Part shown: in pieces, positions 51,307 to 58,843 of the stretch | How positions within the stretch are numbered: position 1 is the stretch's first letter | Layout: each line of letters begins with the position of its first letter | NCBI GenBank assembly: GCA_031417395.1 | Contig: JANOVM010000004.1 | Coordinates: 81,150-145,149, forward strand | Source of the DNA: JADKIH01 sp031417395 | GTDB lineage: Bacteria; Bacteroidota; Bacteroidia; AKYH767-A; 2013-40CM-41-45 | Direction: 5' to 3' | Length of the DNA: 64,000 bases | Notes under the pieces: model-generated | Database searches by the model: none | The model's input: the letters and a program-made list of their open reading frames with translations, nothing else | What the model was told of the DNA's origin: nothing | Position numbers and translations under genes: made by a program

Positions 51307-53691
51307 TTAATTAGGTGGAGTAAAGATCAATCGTCCATTAGAGGTATTTTCAATTTCTTTTCTGTTTAACATTTCCTTTCTGACATTGCCATTTAAGTAT
51401 AATTTCGATTGATTATTGTAATTACGGCTCATAAAATTGCCCGATTGGCCGCTGGGACTAATATTATAGCCTGTTTCCGCAGTGGCAAAATCGAGAGTTC
51501 TCCGTAAAGCGGGTGCGAGGTTCACGAAATATTCACCTTGAGAATTCAGATCAAAGCCCTGATTATTGACAGTTTCAAAACCACCCGGAGCAGGATATGG
51601 GCCTATATTGAAAAGCTCATCCAATGGTTTTTGCTTGCCGATAATATGTTCAATTTTCATCTTATGAACTTTCTTCCATAACCATTGGGAAGGATCCGGC
51701 CCTAACTGTTTTATTAACTCAACAATGGTGCTATCGTATGACTGAGAAAGAATCATAGCTTTAGATTCAATTACATCTTTTGTCTTTGCATTATCCCACC
51801 AAAGTGAAGTGTCATTTTGAAGCAAAGTATGTACGGAGCATTTCAGAGCATGGGTTTTCAAAAAGGCCTGGAAATCCTGTTCTCCCAATTCATCGGCAAA
51901 AGTGTTTTCTAAAACATGATAAAGCCATTTATAATAAATGACTGGAGCTATATCTGTTAAATCATGACTACCATTCCATTGATCAAGAATCTCTACTGCA
52001 CGCTGATGTATCTGGCTTTGTAATTTGGAAACAGCGGGCAAGCCGTCCAACATGATTTGTGCATTTTTCTCAGATATTGGATTTATATTATCCGTATTCA
52101 TTTTCTGCATGTCTCTAATGCTGAATATTTTTTTTGAATGCAGAAGTTGATTTATTCGAACTAGTCTGTCAACCGGAGTATAGTACCCGGCAAAAAAAGG
52201 TACACTATCCGTTGATGGAGCATTGTTTGCTGAAAGAACAACTCCTCGCGGTGGATTTTCTTGCTGGGGGTTCTCGCTAAAATCATAATAACCCAACCAA
52301 TCGTCGGGACCGGAGCCATCAAGAATAAGGTTTGGATTTAAATCCGGACGACGCTTTACAATTTTTGCTGCGGCATACCAGGCAATATTATTTTGTGCAT
52401 CTCCGTAAACAACATTTAAACCGGGAGCAGCAAGAGCTGATACAGCATGTCTGAAATCGTCAAGGGAGCATGCATGCGACATATTCCATGTAACCTCGGG
52501 AAGATTGGCAGGGAATTTTAAAAGTGTCCAGCATACAGAAACCGGAGATGAAGTAGTTGCAGCAAACTCAGGTAAAACATCACTGCATATGGGGCCATGA
52601 GAAGTTGTTCTGCATGGCAGGATTACAGCTGCACTATCTTTCACATAAATAATTTCATTACGGACAGAAATTTTTTCCCACTGATCATTTCTCTTTATAA
52701 GTGTAGTGTCGGAAGGATTCACATATTCAGCATAAAAGTCGAGATCATCGTTTTCAAGTATGGTCAGTCCCCAGGCATGATTCAGATTATGTCCGAGAGC
52801 AGGGAAAGGAAAGCCTGCAAGAAAACTTCCATAAATACTGAATCCGGGACAATCGAGGTGGGCTTCATACCAGACAGCAGGCTGCTGAACACCTATGTGC
52901 GTATCATTTTCAAAAAGCACTTTTCCGCTTTCGCTTTTTTCTGCACTAATTGCCCAGGAATTACTACCGGACCATATTTTTACCGGAAGCAAATCCTCAA
53001 TACTCGTAAATACAGAATCCATAAGTATTGTTGCAGACGTATCTTTTGCCTGATATTTTGTCTCCATTCCAATATCAGTCATATATTTCTCGCCCCATTT
53101 TTTATTTATTCTGGTCATAAGCGGATCTGTCTTGAAAGCCTGTTGAAAGTTATAAGACATAAAATCTGCAATCAGGTAAACATCCTTTATTGTAAATTTT
53201 TCTTTGGGAATGTCGAGCAATAGAAATTCAAAGCGTCTTCTTTTTGTTTCAATAAAATGATTGATTCCGTCGACATATGCAAGCATAGATTTTTTCCATG
53301 GCTCATCGGTATTAAGCATAAATTGTTTAGCAGCATCTTCGGCGCGTTTGTTGATTCCAAGCATTCGGAAAAACTTATCGGTTTCTAATGTTTTGTTGCC
53401 AAAAATTTCCGACAAACGACCGGAGCTGACACGTCTGACGATTTCCATCTGGAAGAGTCTTTCTTTAGCATGTACATAGCCCAGGAAACGAAATACATCT
53501 TCTTCATTTTGCCCATAAATATGGGGTATTCCATAATTGTCGAAATACACTTTTACTTCGGCTTTTAAATTAGGCATTTCAGAAGTGCCGGAATAAACGG
53601 GCTTCTGCATCTGAAAATAGATGTAGATAAAAAGAAAAATTCCTGTCAAAAAAATAAACAGGTAAAAGAAAAATCTTTTAAGTATGCGCAT
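51307..53691 (-). CDS. Penicillin acylase family protein (Ntn hydrolase)
   Basis: A 794-residue protein with one N-terminal helix (FFFYLFIFLTGIFLFIYIYF) and a linker to a propeptide-type Ntn hydrolase. The site SGSNSWAIS fits the SNxW nucleophile motif, with the cleaved Ser at S243. EDVFRFLGYVHAKERLFQME, DTHIG and NHAWGLTILENDDLDFY are typical family segments. The enzyme cleaves amides, including quorum-sensing acyl-homoserine lactones or beta-lactam side chains; substrate here unknown. It precedes era on the opposite strand order with no overlap. Confidence 0.9.
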   Translation of the reverse strand: MRILKRFFFYLFIFLTGIFLFIYIYFQMQKPVYSGTSEMPNLKAEVKVYFDNYGIPHIYGQNEEDVFRFLGYVHAKERLFQMEIVRRVSSGRLSEIFGNKTLETDKFFRMLGINKRAEDAAKQFMLNTDEPWKKSMLAYVDGINHFIETKRRRFEFLLLDIPKEKFTIKDVYLIADFMSYNFQQAFKTDPLMTRINKKWGEKYMTDIGMETKYQAKDTSATILMDSVFTSIEDLLPVKIWSGSNSWAISAEKSESGKVLFENDTHIGVQQPAVWYEAHLDCPGFSIYGSFLAGFPFPALGHNLNHAWGLTILENDDLDFYAEYVNPSDTTLIKRNDQWEKISVRNEIIYVKDSAAVILPCRTTSHGPICSDVLPEFAATTSSPVSVCWTLLKFPANLPEVTWNMSHACSLDDFRHAVSALAAPGLNVVYGDAQNNIAWYAAAKIVKRRPDLNPNLILDGSGPDDWLGYYDFSENPQQENPPRGVVLSANNAPSTDSVPFFAGYYTPVDRLVRINQLLHSKKIFSIRDMQKMNTDNINPISEKNAQIMLDGLPAVSKLQSQIHQRAVEILDQWNGSHDLTDIAPVIYYKWLYHVLENTFADELGEQDFQAFLKTHALKCSVHTLLQNDTSLWWDNAKTKDVIESKAMILSQSYDSTIVELIKQLGPDPSQWLWKKVHKMKIEHIIGKQKPLDELFNIGPYPAPGGFETVNNQGFDLNSQGEYFVNLAPALRRTLDFATAETGYNISPSGQSGNFMSRNYNNQSKLYLNGNVRKEMLNRKEIENTSNGRLIFTPPN

Positions 53692-53708
53692 AGGTAATAA
53701 TCGGTCCT

Positions 53709-54587
53709 CTAAAAAGAGTATCCGAAGCGTTTTAGTTTATTCTCGCTTTTTCTCCATTCCTTTTCAACTTTCACAAATAATTCAAGAAACACTTTTTTGC
53801 CTAGGAAACGCTCCATGTCAATTCTGGCTTCTGTCCCAACTCTTTTTATATCCTCTCCGCCTTTACCAATTAATATTCCTTTTTGTGATTCTCTCTCAAC
53901 ATAAACTGTTGCAGAAATTTTTATAATACTTCCTTCTTCTTTGAAAGTTTCAATTTTTACTTCGGCTGCATAAGGGATTTCCTGCTGATAGTGAAGCATA
54001 ATTTTTTCACGAATAATTTCGCTGACAAAAAAACGTTCGTTGGCATCACTTAAGCTATCTTTTGGAAAATAAGGAGGTGCTTCGGGAATAACTTCAAGGA
54101 GCGTTTGCACAATTATTTCCGTATTAAAGCCTTTCAATGCTGAAATCGGAATGACGGCAAAAGGCTTTAGCTTCTTTTTCCATCCATGAACCAGCTTGTT
54201 AATTTCATTCTGGGTAGAAAGGTCGATTTTATTCAAGATAACAACAATGGGAGTTTTTATGGATAATAGCATTTCCATAATTTTCTCATCCATGTAGGTC
54301 TCCGTTAAGTCGGAAATAAACAAAATACAATCGGCATCCTCCAGCGTCGCTTTTACGAAATCCATCATTTTTTCCTGCAGGAGGTAATGAGGTTCAAGAA
54401 GTCCCGGAGTATCGGAAAATACAATTTGATATTCCTCTTTATTTAGAATACCTTTAATTCTATGCCTGGTTGTTTGGGCTTTGTGAGTTACAATAGACAA
54501 GCCTTCACCAACCATTTGATTCATTAGAGTCGATTTACCAACATTGGGCTTTCCTATAATTCCTACAAAACCGGCTTTATGAGCCAT
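53709..54587 (-). CDS. era: GTPase Era
   Basis: A 292-residue Ras-like GTPase binding 16S rRNA during 30S assembly. Motifs are G1 GKPNVGKSTLMNQMV, G3 DTPGLLEP, G4 NKIDLS, and a C-terminal KH domain with GILIGKGGEDIKRVG. Length is normal. It is transcribed just downstream of the initiator tRNA region on the other strand and is followed by the penicillin acylase gene on the same strand. Confidence 0.96.
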   Translation of the reverse strand: MAHKAGFVGIIGKPNVGKSTLMNQMVGEGLSIVTHKAQTTRHRIKGILNKEEYQIVFSDTPGLLEPHYLLQEKMMDFVKATLEDADCILFISDLTETYMDEKIMEMLLSIKTPIVVILNKIDLSTQNEINKLVHGWKKKLKPFAVIPISALKGFNTEIIVQTLLEVIPEAPPYFPKDSLSDANERFFVSEIIREKIMLHYQQEIPYAAEVKIETFKEEGSIIKISATVYVERESQKGILIGKGGEDIKRVGTEARIDMERFLGKKVFLELFVKVEKEWRKSENKLKRFGYSF

Positions 54588-54740
54588 TTTCTCAATATTT
54601 TAATATTAATTAGTATAGTAAAAGAACGAATTATATCTTTGCAGTCCAAAATAAGAAATAGGGCAAAAAAGCTTAAAAATATAGTGTTGAGTGGATCCTA
54701 AATCGGATGCACTACGGCTCAAAAAAATTGAAAAATACAG

Positions 54741-54813
<73 letters not shown>

Positions 54814-54837
54814 CCTAAATACAGTTTGAGTGAACAA

Positions 54838-54870
54838 AGTGAGTGAACAGTATCTTTCTGTTCACTCACT
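54838..54870 (+). terminator. Hairpin after initiator tRNA (GTGAGTGAACAG family)
   Basis: Perfect 13-bp stem AGTGAGTGAACAG / CTGTTCACTCACT around TATCTTT. A close relative follows tRNA-Arg at 56529-56572. Confidence 0.65.
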
Positions 54871-55007
54871 CTGTTTCTGTCCCTTGCACTGAGATTTTGA
54901 TTCAGGCTTCAGAATTACAATTAACTCTTTCCGATTCTATAAAAATCCCTGTTTTTGAGTTAGTTAATAAACCTAGCAGCCGTTTTCATGAATATTATCT
55001 AAATAAA

Positions 55008-56324
55008 ATGTCAAGCATAATTGCAATAGTAGGCCGTCCAAACGTCGGAAAATCAACATTGTTTAATCGTCTAACGGAAAGCCGTTCGGCTATCGTAGAC
55101 GAACAAAGTGGTGTTACCCGCGACCGCCATTATGGCCATGCTGAATGGTGTGGAAAAGAATTTTCAGTAATTGATACCGGTGGCTACGTGCGTGGTTCAG
55201 AAGATGCTTTTGAAGGCGCAATACGATACCAGGTTGAACTGGCCATTGAAGAAGCGGATATCATTCTTTTTGTTGTTGATGTAGAAACAGGTATTACGGC
55301 ATCTGACGATACTGTTGCTTCTGTTCTTCGTAAATCAGGAAAGAAAGTAATTTTAGTTGCCAATAAAACTGACAACCCACAAAGAATAGCTCTTGCCGCT
55401 GAATTTTACAGCTTCGGCCTGGGAGACCCTTTCCCTATTTCCTCTATAAATGGAACAGGAACGGGAGAATTAATGGATGAAGTTGTAAAATATCTTCCTA
55501 AAGAGGGTGTTGATGAAACAGAAGGTCTGCCGCGTTTTGCCATTATCGGTCAACCCAATGTTGGAAAATCATCTTTGCTGAATATGCTTATTGGCGAAGA
55601 ACGCAGTATCGTAACTCCAATAGCAGGAACAACACGCGATGCAGTTCACCAGCGTTACTCAAAATACGGACATGATTTTATTTTGGTTGATACAGCAGGT
55701 GTCAGACGCAAAGCCCGTGTTAAAGAAGACCTTGAATTTTATTCTGTCCTTCGTTCTATCAGAGCAATTGAAGAAGCTGATGTATGCCTGATGATGATTG
55801 ATGCACAAAACGGATTAACTGCTCAGGATCTTGCAATATTTCATCTCATAGAAAAAAATGAGAAAGGCGTAGTTTTCATTGTCAACAAATGGGACCTGGT
55901 TGAAAAAGATAATCAAAGCACAAAAGAATATACAGACCTGATAAAAGCTAAACTTGCACCATTCAGTGATGTGCCCGTGATCTTTACTTCTGTGTCAACC
56001 AAACAGCGAATCTTCCAGACACTTGAAATGGCCATTCATGTATATGAAAACAGAAAGAAAAAAGTCAAAACATCAGAGCTGAATGATTTCTTCCTTCCTA
56101 TTATTGAAAACACGCCTCCTCCTTCCATTAAAGGAAAAAATGTTAAAATCAAATACGTCACACAACTCCCTACTCCTACTCCCCAGTTTGCTTTCTTCTG
56201 CAATCTGCCAAAATATCTAAACGAACCCTACCGCCGCTTTCTAGAAAATAAATTACGCACACGGTTTGACTTCACCGGTGTACCCATCAATTTATTTTTC
56301 AGGAACAAAGGGAAAACAGAATAA
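55008..56324 (+). CDS. der: GTPase Der (EngA)
   Basis: A 438-residue double-GTPase required for 50S assembly. It starts MSSIIAIVGRPNVGKSTLFN. A second G domain begins IIGQPNVGKSSLLNML, with DTAGVRRKAR and NKWDLVEKD, and a KH-like C-terminal region follows. The frame is open further upstream (to 54843), but those codons overlap the hairpin after the tRNA and have no family similarity, so the ATG at 55008 is used. Confidence 0.96.
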   Translation: MSSIIAIVGRPNVGKSTLFNRLTESRSAIVDEQSGVTRDRHYGHAEWCGKEFSVIDTGGYVRGSEDAFEGAIRYQVELAIEEADIILFVVDVETGITASDDTVASVLRKSGKKVILVANKTDNPQRIALAAEFYSFGLGDPFPISSINGTGTGELMDEVVKYLPKEGVDETEGLPRFAIIGQPNVGKSSLLNMLIGEERSIVTPIAGTTRDAVHQRYSKYGHDFILVDTAGVRRKARVKEDLEFYSVLRSIRAIEEADVCLMMIDAQNGLTAQDLAIFHLIEKNEKGVVFIVNKWDLVEKDNQSTKEYTDLIKAKLAPFSDVPVIFTSVSTKQRIFQTLEMAIHVYENRKKKVKTSELNDFFLPIIENTPPPSIKGKNVKIKYVTQLPTPTPQFAFFCNLPKYLNEPYRRFLENKLRTRFDFTGVPINLFFRNKGKTE

Positions 56325-56440
56325 TTAATTCGTTAATTGGTTAATTCGTTAATTAGTTAATTAGGGCACCACTTAGATATAAAAATTAAAAAAGATTTCC
56401 ATTAACCAATTAACGAATTAACGAATTAACGAATTAACTC
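56325..56440. repeat. TTAATTCG repeat with long inverted arms
   Basis: GTTAATTGGTTAATTCGTTAATTAGTTAATTA on the left is mirrored by ATTAACCAATTAACGAATTAACG on the right, so the two arms can pair across a short A-rich middle. Similar units occur near 14315-14388. Confidence 0.6.
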
Positions 56441-56443
56441 ACC

Positions 56444-56515
56444 GGTCCTATAGTACAACGGATAGTATGTAGGTTTCCGAAACCTAAGATGCAGGTTCGA
56501 TTCCTGCTGGGACCA
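56444..56515 (+). tRNA. tRNA-Arg (CCG)
   Basis: Acceptor GGTCCTA / TGGGACC, anticodon stem TAGGT/ACCTA with loop TTCCGAA (anticodon CCG, reading CGG), and T arm GCAGG-TTCGATT-CCTGC. 72 bases, no encoded CCA. Confidence 0.92.
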
Positions 56516-56528
56516 CGAAAACTACAGT

Positions 56529-56572
56529 GTGAGTGAACAGATTGAGTGAATAGTAGTTTTCTGCTCACTCAC
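56529..56572 (+). terminator. Hairpin after tRNA-Arg (GTGAGTGAACAG family)
   Basis: GTGAGTGAACAG pairs with CTGCTCACTCAC (one mismatch) around a 20-base loop. It shares most of its sequence with the hairpin after the initiator tRNA at 54838-54870. Confidence 0.55.
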
Positions 56573-57017
56573 TCAGTTTCTCAAACTAAGACCGGGACTC
56601 AGTCTCTACCCTGTTGCTCCATTTTTTCACTGATTTTTTTTGAAAAATATTTTCACCTGTTTGTTCCCTGAATTGTGGATAAGAAATAAAACAACACCCC
56701 TTGGAGTCCTACTGAAAATAACGGATTTGGAAAATCACCACGGCTCGAAGCATCCTTAAGTTGATTAAAATAGCTTCTGAACCAAGAAGGAGGCAGTAAA
56801 GATTCTGCTTGGCGCCAATTTAGCGCGAACGAAGTTCAAATCCGGTGACATTCACATTTTAAACGCGTGAATACGTCAACTGAATGCTATCAACTGACTA
56901 ATACTGCAAAACATCATGGGGTCAATTCGTAAAGTTCCTGTTTATGATTTTCCATGAATTCGATAATTTTACGGAAAAGAAATTGTTTATCTTTGATAAT
57001 AGATTATTTATTAAAAA
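56573..57017. other. Non-coding stretch upstream of a secreted gene
   Basis: No supportable gene or RNA. GTTCAAATCCGGT near 56835 recalls a tRNA T-arm without the rest of a tRNA. TATCTTTG at 56988-56995 fits the Bacteroidota -7 box and is 22 bases before the next ATG. Confidence 0.4.
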
Positions 57018-58607
57018 ATGAAAAAACTCATACTATTTTTTTTATTAATCATTTCAAATTGTTATTTATTAATTGGGCAACCTTCTATTCAATGGCAAAA
57101 ATCATTAGGCGGAACTGATTTTGACCAAGCATTTTCCATCCAACAAACTACTGATGGAGGATATATTGTAGCTGGCATTTCTAGTTCTGATGATGGCGAC
57201 GTTTCAGGTAATCATGGTGGTGGAGATTGCTGGATTGTTAAGTTGGATAGTGCAGGATCAATTCAATGGCAAAAGTGTAAAGGTGGACATTTTGCTGAAG
57301 AGGCATTTTCCATTCAACAAACCACTGATGGAGGATATATTTTTGCCGGATTGTCTAGTTCGAATGATGGTCATGTTTCAGGTAATAATGGTATAATTGA
57401 TTGCTGGATAGTTAAGTTAGATAGTGCTGGTACAATTGAATGGCAAAAGTGTTTAGGCGGAACAAGTTTGGACGTTGCAACTTCTATCCAACAAACCAAT
57501 GGAGGTGGATATATTGTTGCAGGACTTTCTGCTTCTAATGATAGCGATGTTTCAGGCAATCATAGTAATAGTAATTCTGATTGTTGGATAGTTAAGTTAG
57601 ATAGTACAGGTACAATTGAATGGCAAAAATGTTTAGGAGGAACAGGCTCTGAATGGGCAAATTCCATTCAACAAACCAATGAAGGAGGATTTATTGTTGC
57701 TGGAATCTCCATTTCTAATGATGGTGATGTTTCAGGTAATCATGGTAATAATGATTACTGGATAGTTAAGTTAGATAGTACAGGTACAATTGAATGGCAA
57801 AAGTGTTTAGGAGGAACAGGTTCTGAATCGGCAAATTCCATACAACAAACCAATGAAGGAGGTTATGTTGTTGCTGGAACTTCCATTTCTAATGATGGCG
57901 ATGTTTCAGGTAATCATGGCAATAATGATTACTGGATAGTTAAGCTTGATAGTATAGGAACTATTGAATGGGAAAAAAGTTTAGGTGGTACTGGTTCTGA
58001 CAGTTCAAGTTCTATTCAACAAACTTATGATGGAAAATATATTATTGCTGGAACTTCTAATTCTAACGATGGCGATGTTTCAGGTAATCATGTAGATAAT
58101 GATTACTGGATTGTTAAGTTAGATAGCATAGGAACTATTGAATGGCAAAAGAGTTTGGGTGGTACTCAAAGGGAATACGCAACTTACATCCAACAAACCT
58201 TCGATGAAGGTTACATAGTTGCCGGGTATTCCGAATCAATCAACAGTGATGTGACTGGTAATCATGGCTATTTTGATTACTGGATTGTTAAGCTGAACTC
58301 CGTTACAGGAATAAGTGAGGTTCAAAATCCTGTTTCAGACTTTCAAATTACCCCTAATCCATTTTCAGGTGTAACAACTCTTTCATTTCACTTTGTAAAT
58401 CAAAATAATTCAAATATTGAGATTAGAGATTTTGAAGGCCGAATAATAAAAAACCTTAACTCTAAAAATCTAAACATCGGTTCAAATGAAATTGTATGGG
58501 ATGCAACCAATAATTCAGGCAGTAAAGTCGATAACGGACTTTATTTTATTACTATCTCTTCCGATAATTTCAGTAAGTCAAAAAAGGCTGTAGTTTTGAG
58601 AGATTAG
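57018..58607 (+). CDS. Secreted tandem-repeat protein with T9SS sorting domain
   Basis: A 529-residue protein with a signal peptide (MKKLILFFLLIISNCYLLIG). Seven ~58-residue repeats of the form GGTxxDxAxSIQQTxDGGYI-VAGxSxSNDGDVSGNHG-DYWIVKLDSxGTIEWQKCLG follow. The C-terminal domain is FlgD-like/T9SS (PNPFSGVTTLSFHFVNQNN ... SKSKKAVVLRD). The repeat type suggests a beta-propeller; two units are near-identical at the DNA level (57657-58004). It is exported by T9SS. Function not known. Confidence 0.88.
   Translation: MKKLILFFLLIISNCYLLIGQPSIQWQKSLGGTDFDQAFSIQQTTDGGYIVAGISSSDDGDVSGNHGGGDCWIVKLDSAGSIQWQKCKGGHFAEEAFSIQQTTDGGYIFAGLSSSNDGHVSGNNGIIDCWIVKLDSAGTIEWQKCLGGTSLDVATSIQQTNGGGYIVAGLSASNDSDVSGNHSNSNSDCWIVKLDSTGTIEWQKCLGGTGSEWANSIQQTNEGGFIVAGISISNDGDVSGNHGNNDYWIVKLDSTGTIEWQKCLGGTGSESANSIQQTNEGGYVVAGTSISNDGDVSGNHGNNDYWIVKLDSIGTIEWEKSLGGTGSDSSSSIQQTYDGKYIIAGTSNSNDGDVSGNHVDNDYWIVKLDSIGTIEWQKSLGGTQREYATYIQQTFDEGYIVAGYSESINSDVTGNHGYFDYWIVKLNSVTGISEVQNPVSDFQITPNPFSGVTTLSFHFVNQNNSNIEIRDFEGRIIKNLNSKNLNIGSNEIVWDATNNSGSKVDNGLYFITISSDNFSKSKKAVVLRD
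57657..58004 (+). repeat. Two near-identical 174-base repeats
   Basis: The 174-base unit starting at 57657 (GCAAATTCCATTCAAC) repeats at 57831 with only scattered differences and keeps frame (58 codons). The match is much stronger than between other repeats in this gene, so this is a recent in-frame duplication. Confidence 0.75.
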
Positions 58608-58843
58608 AAAATTGGCAGTATATGATTTGCAAATTTGTAAAATATTTTTTTACATGATCTTTCGTTAAAAAAGTCAACTTATTTTTCCAGAGCATTTTAA
58701 TATTAAAGCACATTTGAAATAAATAATTCCCAAATTAATTTCAATGAATTAAAATATCCAAATGCAGAAATCGTTACAGGAATTAAATCCCTGTTCCCCA
58801 CAAACAGGATTCTATTTTAATTTTTTCTCTCAAAACACCCACC

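Noticed and set aside
52597..53223. 208-codon open frame opposite the penicillin acylase gene
   Set aside because: It lies wholly inside the acylase coding region on the other strand and shows no protein family features.
54843..55007. N-terminal extension of Der
   Set aside because: The codons overlap the post-tRNA hairpin and do not resemble the family; a normal start lies at 55008.
56573..57017. Possible additional tRNA or small RNA in the gap
   Set aside because: A T-arm-like GTTCAAATCCGGT is visible, but no acceptor or anticodon arm can be paired with it.
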